Positions 1 to 5,278 of a stretch of DNA of 5,735 bases are shown piece by piece. Origin of the DNA: Lentisphaerota bacterium (lineage in GTDB: Bacteria > Verrucomicrobiota > Kiritimatiellia > UBA8416 > JAFGIZ01). The translations under genes were made by a program, and so were the position numbers. Below the pieces are notes generated by a model. The model saw only the letters and a program-made list of their open reading frames with translations, had not been told where the DNA came from and did not search any database. Where the stretch lies: the NCBI GenBank assembly GCA_016929365.1, contig JAFGIZ010000116.1, positions 1 through 5,735 of the forward strand, in the 5' to 3' direction. How positions within the stretch are numbered: the first letter of the stretch is position 1; every line of letters begins with the position of its first letter.

Positions 1-391
1 CCGGCGCCCGCCCCGTCACGGTTCCGGCCGGCTCCACCGCGCCCCCCGGAACACCCGGGGTGGACGTGCCTTCCCGGAACTCGGCCTCCAGCCGCTCCGC
101 TCCGGCCCCCGCCTCCGCGACCGTCAGGCGCGCCGGCGAAAACTCGAACGTCAGCGCCATGCGGGTCTGTCGCAAAACGGCCATGCTGCGCGCGTACCGC
201 CCCGCCGCGATCACGTCCCGCGCCGCGGCGCGCAACCGGTTGCCGCGCAGAGAACGCACGAAATTCGGCACCGTGATCGCCGCCACCACGCCCAGGATCG
301 CGGCCACCAGCAGCAGCTCGAACAACGTAAACCCGCGCCGCCCCGCGGCGCGCGTCCCCGCGCCGTCCTGACTCCCCGCCCCGGCCTGCAT
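1..391 (-). CDS. gspH: GspH-like type II secretion minor pseudopilin (partial, 3' end outside window)
   Basis: Pseudopilin that would be processed by the prepilin peptidase and built into the tip or shaft of the T2SS pseudopilus at the inner membrane. I read 130 codons with no stop before the window edge. The leader is 20 residues, rich in Gly, Ala and Arg, ending in Gly20. It is followed by the processing motif Phe21-Thr-Leu-Phe-Glu25, with the conserved Glu at +5, and a hydrophobic helix of about 20 residues (LLLVAAILGVVAAITV). The stretch after the helix (GRYARSMAVLRQTRMALTFE) resembles GspH/FimT proteins, where a helix leads into a beta-rich domain. The ATG overlaps the gspG stop by one base (TGATG) and has no clear Shine-Dalgarno, so translation probably depends on coupling to gspG. 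GspI or another minor pseudopilin is possible because the C-terminal domain is missing. The type IV prepilin-like identity is secure; the H assignment is moderate. Confidence 0.8.
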   Translation of the reverse strand, partial: MQAGAGSQDGAGTRAAGRRGFTLFELLLVAAILGVVAAITVPNFVRSLRGNRLRAAARDVIAAGRYARSMAVLRQTRMALTFEFSPARLTVAEAGAGAERLEAEFREGTSTPGVPGGAVEPAGTVTGRAP

Positions 392-795
392 CAGAAACTC
401 GTAATGTCGTCCTCGGTCCCCATGGCCATGTCCGGCCCGGCCGAACGGATTTCGTAACCGCCTTCCGCGCGTTTCTTATAGGCAAACGCCGTGCCCCACG
501 GATCGCCTTGCAACCCGCCCTTGATATACGGCCCGCTCCAGTTCGGCGCCCCGTCGTCCTGCACCAGCGATTCCAGCCCGGTCGGATACCGTCCCGTATC
601 CACTTCGTACAGGTCCACCGCGCCGCTCAGCGCGCTGATGCTCGTCCGCGTGGCCTCGACCATGGCCTGCTCGCGCCGCCCGCCCACGTTGACGACAACC
701 ACGGCGGCCAGGATCCCCAGGATTGCCACAACCAGCAGCACCTCGATCAGGGTAAAGCCGCCCCGCCTGTACCGGTCTTCCGTCTTGCACATCAT
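391..795 (-). CDS. gspG: GspG, major pseudopilin of type II secretion
   Basis: Major pseudopilin that polymerises into the periplasmic pseudopilus pushing substrates through the secretin. From the start chosen here it has 134 residues, close to the family's usual 135-145. A short basic leader ends in Gly13. The motif Phe14-Thr-Leu-Ile-Glu18 follows, then a hydrophobic helix to about residue 37. GspG hallmarks come next: DTGRYPTG (66-73), the WSGPYIKG region (86-93), DPWG (98-101) and a C-terminal loop with Asp122, Glu128, Asp129 and Asp130. In GspG proteins acidic residues of this loop bind calcium. The frame stays open to an ATG at 831, but the strong AGGAGG lies just before the tandem ATGs at 795 and 792. 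The extra 12 residues (MMQRATNKGEED) would read straight through that site and look non-coding. The true start could be 792, which has the better spacing. Downstream gspH overlaps its stop by one base. Confidence 0.93.
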   Translation of the reverse strand: MMCKTEDRYRRGGFTLIEVLLVVAILGILAAVVVVNVGGRREQAMVEATRTSISALSGAVDLYEVDTGRYPTGLESLVQDDGAPNWSGPYIKGGLQGDPWGTAFAYKKRAEGGYEIRSAGPDMAMGTEDDITSF

Positions 796-797
796 GT

Positions 798-808
798 CCT
801 CCTCCCCT
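798..808 (-). promoter_or_regulatory. Strong ribosome binding site deciding the gspG start
   Basis: On the minus strand the bases before the tandem ATGs read GGGGAGGAGG and then AC. AGGAGG sits 2 nt from the ATG at 795 and 5 nt from the ATG at 792. The upstream ATG at 831 has no comparable site. This favours a 133- or 134-residue GspG over the 146-residue version. Confidence 0.75.
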
Positions 809-871
809 TTATTCGTTGCCCGCTGCATCACGCCTTACCGCCGCCCGCGGTCGCCCGAACCCCCTTGACCA

Positions 872-2107
872 CTATACGTTCAGCCCGCTGGTAATGTTGA
901 ACACCGCCATCAGGATGCTGATCGCCACGAAGCCGACCAGCACAGCCACCACGACGATCAGGATCGGCTCCAGCGCCGTCGTGAAAATCTTCACGTTCCG
1001 GTCCAGCTCGTTCTCGTACCGGCGCCCGATGTGCGACAGCGCGCCCACCATGTCCCCCGTCTGCTCGCCGATCGCCAGCATGTCGATCATGATCCGCGGG
1101 AACACCTTGCCCGCCGCCAGCGGACCGGAAATCGTCGTGCCGTCCGTCACGCGGTCGCGCGCCTTGCGGATCTCCCGCCCGATCACGTCGTTGTCCACCG
1201 TCTTCTCCACGATGCCCAGGGCCTGCAGCACCGGCACGCCGTTGGCCAGCAGCGTCCCCAGGGTGCGCGCGAAGTTCGCGTAAATACCCGACGCCACGAT
1301 GCCCCGGATCAACGGCGTCTTGAGCTGCATGCGGTGCCACCACAGCCGGCCGCGCCCGGTCCGGACCGCCCGGTTTATTCCGACCGCCGCCGCCGCCGCC
1401 CCGATCGCCACGGCCCAGCCGTAACGCGCCATGCCCGTGCTGACCGCCATGAGGATCTGCGTCGGCAGCGGCAGCGCCGAGCCGAGCTGATCGAAAACCT
1501 CCTTGAACTTCGGCACCACGTACACCATCGAGAACGCAATCGTCACGATCCCCATCAGCAGGACAATCACCGGGTAGACCAGCGCCATGATCACTTTCTC
1601 GCGCATCTCCTGGACGCGTTCGTAGTGCGCCACCAGCCGCCGCAGCACCTCGTCCAGCGCCCCGCCCGCTTCCCCCGCGCGGATCATGCTCACGTACAGA
1701 TCCGAGAACGTCCGCGGGTAGCGCGCCAGTGCGTCGGAGAGACTCGTGCCCCGCACAATCTCGTCCCGCAGACCCGCCACGATCTCGTCCGCCGGCCCGC
1801 CCGTCTTGCGCGCGGTCAAGGCGTTCAGCGCATTGCCCAGCGTCATGCCCGATGCCAGCAGATCGCTCAGCTCGGTCGTAAAGACCAGGACTTCGCGCAT
1901 TCGCATGCGCTTGCGCTTGAACCCCAGCGTGAAATGCGGCCCCCGTCCCTTCCGCGCCGCGGCGGCGCCCCGCGCTTCCTCCACCGCGATCGGGATCCGC
2001 CCCTGCCGCTCGATCTCGGCCAACGCCGCCCGGCGGTCCGGCGCATCGACGGTTCCCGCCGCCTTCTCTCCCCCGCGGGTGCGTGCCGTGTATTGAAAGA
2101 CCGTCAC
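872..2107 (-). CDS. gspF: GspF, inner-membrane platform protein of type II secretion
   Basis: Polytopic inner-membrane protein that links the GspE ATPase to pseudopilin insertion. It has 411 residues, close to the family norm of about 400. The start matches the usual GspF N-terminus (FQYTAR at 4-9, then a G-x-V turn). Two T2SSF repeats are visible: the first at about 73-195 with GEAGGALDEVL at 145-155, the second at about 275-400 with the equivalent GEQTGDM at 347-353. Hydrophobic segments lie at about 173-197, 217-244 and 380-404, giving the three-span topology typical of the family. The start is GTG. An in-frame TGA lies only five codons upstream and no other standard start lies between, so the start is nearly forced. 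It has no good Shine-Dalgarno (GGAG is 15 nt away), which suggests reinitiation after upstream translation. It follows gspE by 50 bp and stops with TAG 76 bp before gspG. PilC is the closest alternative, but the neighbouring GspG favours T2SS. Confidence 0.95.
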   Translation of the reverse strand: MTVFQYTARTRGGEKAAGTVDAPDRRAALAEIERQGRIPIAVEEARGAAAARKGRGPHFTLGFKRKRMRMREVLVFTTELSDLLASGMTLGNALNALTARKTGGPADEIVAGLRDEIVRGTSLSDALARYPRTFSDLYVSMIRAGEAGGALDEVLRRLVAHYERVQEMREKVIMALVYPVIVLLMGIVTIAFSMVYVVPKFKEVFDQLGSALPLPTQILMAVSTGMARYGWAVAIGAAAAAVGINRAVRTGRGRLWWHRMQLKTPLIRGIVASGIYANFARTLGTLLANGVPVLQALGIVEKTVDNDVIGREIRKARDRVTDGTTISGPLAAGKVFPRIMIDMLAIGEQTGDMVGALSHIGRRYENELDRNVKIFTTALEPILIVVVAVLVGFVAISILMAVFNITSGLNV

Positions 2108-2119
2108 GTTTAGCGCCCG

Positions 2120-2161
2120 TCACTCCAGCGTGCCGCCCGTCATCTCGGAGCGAACCGTCAT
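2120..2161 (-). other. Possible 13-codon leader ORF between gspE and gspF
   Basis: The reading frame encodes MTVRSEMTGGTLE and a TGA stop. Its ATG overlaps the gspE stop (ATGA). It has a textbook Shine-Dalgarno, GGAGGAG, 5 nt upstream inside the end of gspE. It is in frame with the gspF GTG and ends 12 nt before it. The first three residues (Met-Thr-Val) and the underlying TGACGGT are repeated at the gspF start. It could be a coupling leader that delivers ribosomes to the weak gspF start, or the original gspF start region now cut off by a stop. It is too short to call a protein gene with confidence. Confidence 0.35.
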
Positions 2162-3861
2162 TCGTTCTCCTCCGTCACCCGCAGGACCTCTTCGACGGTT
2201 GTCACGCCTTCCAGCACTTTCTGCCACCCGTCGTCGCGCAGGGTCTGCATGCCTTCGCGCATCGCCTCCTGCCGGATCACGTTGCTCGCACTGCGCTGTA
2301 TCACCAGCGACTCGATCGTCTCGCTCGCCGGCAGCACCTCGAAAATGCCGCCCCGCCCGTGAAACCCCGTGCCCCGGCAGGCCTCGCAACCGTCCGGCTC
2401 GTAGAGCTCGCGCCCCTCCAGCCGGTCCACGGGAAAACCCGCTTCCGCCAGGCGCTCCGCCTCCGGCTCCACCGCGCGCCGGCATGTCCGGCACAGCTTC
2501 CGCACCAGCCGCTGCGCCACCACCGCCTCCACCGCCGAGGCGGCCAGGTACGGCTCCACGCCCATGTCGAGCAGACGCGTAAACGCCCCCGCGGCGTCGT
2601 TGGTGTGCAGGGTGCTGAACACGAGGTGCCCCGTCAGCGAGGCCTGGATGGCAATCTCCGCCGTCTCGAGGTCGCGGATTTCCCCGACCATGATGATGTC
2701 GGGGTCCTGGCGCAGAAACGACCGCAATGCCCGCGCGAAGCTCAGCCCGATCTCAGGGCGCACGAGGACCTGGTTGATCCCCCCCATCTCGTACTCGATC
2801 GGTTCTTCCGCCGTCAGAATACGCACGTCGATCGTATTGATCTCGTGCAGGTAGGCATACAACGAAGTCGACTTACCCGACCCCGTCGGGCCGGTCACCA
2901 GCACGATGCCGTTCGGCCGGTGAATAATCCGCTGGATCAGGCCGCAGTCCCGCTCGTTCATGCCGAGATCCCGCAGGCCGATGAATTGGCCCCTCCGCTG
3001 CAGCAGCCGCAGGCTCACGCTTTCGCCGTACACGGTCGGCATCGTCGAGACGCGGATATCGATGTCCTGCCCCTCCACGCGCAGCCCGATCCGGCCGTCC
3101 ATCGGCAACCGCTTTTCCGCAATGTCCAGGTTGGCCATAACCTTGATGCGCGAGATGATGGCGGCCTGGAAACGGTTCAACTGCGGGGGCACCGGTGTCT
3201 CGTGCAGGACGCCGTCGATCCGGTACCGGATCCGCAGCTTTTCCTCCATCGGTTCCACGTGGATATCCGTCGCCTGCTGCCGCGCCGCTTCCCAGATTAC
3301 CTGGTTCACGAACTTGACAATCGACGCCTCCTGGTCCAGCTGGCTCAGGTCGGCCTTGGCCAGCGTCTCTTCTTCGGCCACCTCGAACCGGCCGTCCTGC
3401 ATCATGCGGTCGACGGTTTCCGCCCCCACGCCGTACAGGGTGCGCGCGGCGCGCGCGATATCTTCCGCCGGGCTCACCGCGAACACAATCCGCGCGCCCG
3501 AGGCGACCCGCAGGGATTCCGCCAGGCCGGGATTGAGCGGGTCATCGGTCGCGACCCGCAAGGCGCCCTCTTCCACCGCCACCGGGATCACGTTATACTG
3601 AAATACCGCCTTGGTCGGCAGCCGATCCAGCACCTCGCGTTCGATGGCCGTGTCCGCCAGGCGCATGAACGGCACATGCAACACCCCGGCCAACGCTTCC
3701 AGGAACGTCCGTTCGTCGGCATAGCCGTTGCGGACCACCAGCGCGCTGAGGCTCGCTTCGCCCCGGCGCGCTTCATCCAGAAGCGCCGCCGTCTGCTCGG
3801 GGGTGAACAGCCCCGTGCGTTCGAGCAGCCGCCCCGCGTAGCTTGTTCCTGTGTTCGCCAT
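2158..3861 (-). CDS. gspE: GspE, type II secretion assembly ATPase
   Basis: Cytoplasmic hexameric ATPase that drives pseudopilus assembly. It has 567 residues, usual for GspE/PilB proteins with an N-terminal MshEN-type domain. That domain spans about 1-150 and includes LPTKAVFQYNVIPVAV (81-96) and DDPLNP (106-111). The N2 region follows at about 175-290 with DIHVEP (199-204) and RYRIDG (212-217). ATPase motifs are complete: Walker A GPTGSGKST at 324-332, Asp box AEEPIEYEM at 351-359, Walker B DIIMVGEIRD at 388-397 and His box TGHLVFSTLHT at 410-420. The C-terminal metal-binding site is also complete, with Cys457/Cys460 and Cys492/Cys495. The ATG is preceded by AGTAGG at 6 nt, an acceptable ribosome site. 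It lies 85 bp after the trmJ-like gene and 50 bp before gspF, in the usual E-F-G order. PilB or MshE is the main alternative by domain layout; the GspG/GspH neighbours decide for GspE. Confidence 0.95.
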   Translation of the reverse strand: MANTGTSYAGRLLERTGLFTPEQTAALLDEARRGEASLSALVVRNGYADERTFLEALAGVLHVPFMRLADTAIEREVLDRLPTKAVFQYNVIPVAVEEGALRVATDDPLNPGLAESLRVASGARIVFAVSPAEDIARAARTLYGVGAETVDRMMQDGRFEVAEEETLAKADLSQLDQEASIVKFVNQVIWEAARQQATDIHVEPMEEKLRIRYRIDGVLHETPVPPQLNRFQAAIISRIKVMANLDIAEKRLPMDGRIGLRVEGQDIDIRVSTMPTVYGESVSLRLLQRRGQFIGLRDLGMNERDCGLIQRIIHRPNGIVLVTGPTGSGKSTSLYAYLHEINTIDVRILTAEEPIEYEMGGINQVLVRPEIGLSFARALRSFLRQDPDIIMVGEIRDLETAEIAIQASLTGHLVFSTLHTNDAAGAFTRLLDMGVEPYLAASAVEAVVAQRLVRKLCRTCRRAVEPEAERLAEAGFPVDRLEGRELYEPDGCEACRGTGFHGRGGIFEVLPASETIESLVIQRSASNVIRQEAMREGMQTLRDDGWQKVLEGVTTVEEVLRVTEENE

Positions 3862-3873
3862 ACCGCGCCTACT

Positions 3874-3912
3874 CTACCCGATCCGCCCCGTCCCCATCAA
3901 ACCATTGTTCAC
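3874..3912 (-). other. Possible 12-codon leader ORF ahead of gspE
   Basis: A GTG start follows GGAGGAGG at 6 nt, a stronger Shine-Dalgarno than that of gspE itself. The frame reads VNNGLMGTGRIG, then TAG. It is in frame with gspE and stops 12 nt before the gspE ATG. This mirrors the micro-ORF ahead of gspF. It may couple translation to gspE or may be chance in a purine-rich G+C-rich stretch. Confidence 0.25.
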
Positions 3913-3940
3913 GCTGCGCCTCCTCCGCCCCCTCAGCGTT

Positions 3941-3964
3941 CAGCCCTCAGCCCTCATCCCTCAT
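3941..3964. repeat. Heptamer tandem repeat over the trmJ stop codon
   Basis: On the plus strand three heptamers follow one another: CAGCCCT, CAGCCCT, CATCCCT, then the start of a fourth (CAT). On the coding strand this is a TGAGGG-based repeat that includes the trmJ stop codon and its last codons (Met-Arg-Asp-Glu-Gly). A degenerate unit (CAGCGTT) precedes it at 3934-3940. Confidence 0.6.
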
Positions 3965-4678
3965 TCGCGCCGCCCACTGCATCTGCCGGGCGATCCCCAT
4001 CAGGATCCGCACGTCGTCCACCGTCAGCGTCCCGCGCGACCACACGCGCCGCAATCCCAGCATCATGTGGTCCGCCTTCGTTTCGTCCATGAACCCGATC
4101 TCCAGCAGCGCGGTCCGCCACAAGCCGAACATCCGCTCGCGCAGCGCCGCGGGCGCCGGCGGCGTCTTCTCCTCCGGCGGCACGTACGTCCCCGCCGCCG
4201 TGAAAATCTCGTACGCGCAAACCATCACCGCCTGCGCCAGGTTCAGCGAACGTACGGCCTCCGTCGCGGGAATCTCGACGATGTCGGTGCATAACGCCAG
4301 GTCGGCCAGGCCCAGCCCGTCGTTTTCCGGACCGAAGACCAACGCCGCCCCGCCCGCCTCCGCCGCCGCCAGCACGCCCGGAGCCACCTCGCGCGGTGTG
4401 ACCGCCTGCTGACGGTATAACCCCCCGCGGGCCGACGTGCCCACAACCATGCCGCGGTCCGCAACGGCCTCGGCGGTCGTCCCGTATTCCTTCCGCCCCT
4501 CCAGGATGTGCCCGGCGTGACAGGCCATCATGCGCGCCTCGTCCATGTCCAGCGGCCGCGGCGCGGCAATCGCCAGGTCATGCAGCCCCATGTTCGCCAT
4601 CGCCCGGCAGACCGAACCCACGTTGCCGCCGTACAGGGGGCTTACCAGCACGATCCGTATATGCTCCAGCAACGCCAT
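3947..4678 (-). CDS. trmJ: SpoU/TrmH-family RNA 2'-O-methyltransferase, TrmJ-like
   Basis: SAM-dependent SPOUT methyltransferase expected to methylate a ribose 2'-OH in RNA. TrmJ acts on tRNA position 32 in the anticodon loop. From the start chosen it has 243 residues, matching TrmJ. All three SpoU motifs are present: motif 1 GGNVGSVCRAM (17-27, with Asn19 and the catalytic-type Arg25), motif 2 LVFGPENDGL (113-122) and motif 3 SLNLAQAVMVCAYE (144-157). The last two form the knotted SAM site. The C-terminal extension (GLRRVWSRGTLTVDDVRIL, about 208-226) is like that of TrmJ rather than of short TrmL proteins. The frame is open upstream to an ATG at 4735, but AGGGGAG lies 5 nt before the ATG at 4678, and the 19 extra codons would cover the promoter region. 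It is first in the leftward unit, ahead of gspE, and divergent from the Lrp-like regulator. The RNA target is inferred from family only. Confidence 0.88.
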   Translation of the reverse strand: MALLEHIRIVLVSPLYGGNVGSVCRAMANMGLHDLAIAAPRPLDMDEARMMACHAGHILEGRKEYGTTAEAVADRGMVVGTSARGGLYRQQAVTPREVAPGVLAAAEAGGAALVFGPENDGLGLADLALCTDIVEIPATEAVRSLNLAQAVMVCAYEIFTAAGTYVPPEEKTPPAPAALRERMFGLWRTALLEIGFMDETKADHMMLGLRRVWSRGTLTVDDVRILMGIARQMQWAARMRDEG

Positions 4679-4683
4679 CCCCA

Positions 4684-4690
4684 CTCCCCT
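4684..4690 (-). promoter_or_regulatory. Ribosome binding site deciding the trmJ-like start
   Basis: AGGGGAG on the minus strand lies 5 nt before the ATG at 4678. This supports that Met over the in-frame ATG at 4735. It also makes the protein begin directly with the beta-strand MALLEHIRIVLVSP expected for the family. Confidence 0.65.
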
Positions 4691-4691
4691 C

Positions 4692-4720
4692 TCGACATCC
4701 AGTCCCCCAGACTTTATAAC
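4692..4720 (+). promoter_or_regulatory. Predicted sigma70-type promoter for the Lrp-like gene
   Basis: TCGACA at 4692-4697 and TATAAC at 4715-4720 each match the housekeeping consensus at five of six bases, and the spacing is 17 bp. Transcription would start near 4727, giving a leader of about 29 nt that contains the AGGAGG ribosome site. This is a sequence-based prediction only. Confidence 0.6.
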
Positions 4721-4721
4721 A
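4713..4721 (-). promoter_or_regulatory. Predicted extended -10 promoter for the trmJ-gsp unit
   Basis: On the minus strand the bases read TGTTATAAA: TATAAA as a -10 element with a TG one base upstream (extended -10). No good -35 hexamer is seen; the nearest, TTTGCG at about 16 bp, matches poorly. An extended -10 can compensate for that. It overlaps the -10 of the opposite promoter. Transcription would start near 4706, about 28 nt before the trmJ ATG. Confidence 0.5.
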
Positions 4722-4755
4722 TCCGGCACAGGCACGCAAACTCAGGAGGAGCCCG

Positions 4756-5235
4756 ATGGACGAACTGCTCAAGCTGCTGCGCCGCAACGCCCTCGAAACG
4801 CCGTCGAACCTCGCCAAGATGCTCAATACGTCCGAGGACGAGATCAAGACCCGCATCGCCGCCTACGAACGCAGCGGCGTGATCCGCGCGTACCAGGCCA
4901 TCGTGAACGAGGACCAGCTCGACCTTGACCGGGTCCGCGCCGTCATCGAAGTCAGGATTACCCCGGAACGCGAAGGCGGATTCGACCAGGTCGCCGGCCG
5001 GATCAGCAGGTTCGCCGAAGTCGAATCCATGTTCCTCGTCTCCGGCGCCTACGATCTCCTGCTCTTCGTCGCCGGCCGGACACTCAGGGACGTCGCATCC
5101 TTTGTCAGCGAGAAACTCGCGTCCATGGAAGGCGTGATCTCGACCGCCACCCATTTCATGCTGAAAACCTACAAGGACCAGGGCGTGCTCATGGAAACGG
5201 AAAAGGCACCCGAACGCCTCAAAGTCACCCCCTGA
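4756..5235 (+). CDS. Lrp/AsnC-family transcriptional regulator, YugG/AlaR-like
   Basis: DNA-binding regulator with an N-terminal winged helix-turn-helix (about 1-50, with SNLAKMLNTSEDEIKTRI as the HTH and SGVIRAYQAIV closing the wing). A C-terminal RAM/effector domain follows (about 60-145). RAM hallmarks are AVIEVRITPE (62-71), the FAEVESMFLVSGAYDLLL stretch (86-103) and the C-terminal ATHFMLKTYKDQG (131-143). The SGAYDL turn is where family members contact the amino-acid effector or the neighbouring subunit. Length is 159 residues, typical. The N-terminus lacks the usual LDxxDxxIL of Lrp and begins directly at the first helix, as I recall for YugG-like members. The start is well supported by AGGAGG 7 nt upstream of ATG. 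It lies 43 bp before an aminotransferase gene, its likely target, and divergent from trmJ. Autoregulation is common in the family and the compact promoter region would allow it. The effector is not determined; alanine is a guess from the Bacillus pair. Confidence 0.9.
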   Translation: MDELLKLLRRNALETPSNLAKMLNTSEDEIKTRIAAYERSGVIRAYQAIVNEDQLDLDRVRAVIEVRITPEREGGFDQVAGRISRFAEVESMFLVSGAYDLLLFVAGRTLRDVASFVSEKLASMEGVISTATHFMLKTYKDQGVLMETEKAPERLKVTP

Positions 5236-5278
5236 ACCGCGCCCCCCGCCCGCGAAACTCGAATACCGGAACCTGCTC

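Noticed and set aside
1031..2113. 360-codon plus-strand frame antisense to gspF
   Set aside because: Arg/His-rich shadow of a GC-rich gene with no domain and no ribosome site; gspF explains the region.
2120..2122. Recoded TGA, making gspF start at 2161 by readthrough
   Set aside because: TGA is the normal stop of gspG, gspE, the trmJ-like gene and the regulator in this window, and no selenocysteine-type hairpin is evident after it.
828..2123. 431-codon minus-strand frame overlapping gspF in another frame
   Set aside because: Its product is a Gly/Arg/Asp-rich low-complexity sequence without domains, while the overlapping frame gives a full-length GspF with membrane segments and family motifs.
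3862..3905. Possible separate gspE promoter (TTGATG, 18 bp, TAGAGT on the minus strand)
   Set aside because: Each hexamer matches the consensus at only four of six bases, and a start site there would leave almost no leader before the gspE ATG.
2083..4092. 669-codon plus-strand open frame antisense to gspE
   Set aside because: It is the mirror of a GC-rich coding frame: the protein is rich in Arg, His, Pro and Gln with no recognisable domain. The opposite strand encodes a complete GspE with every ATPase motif.
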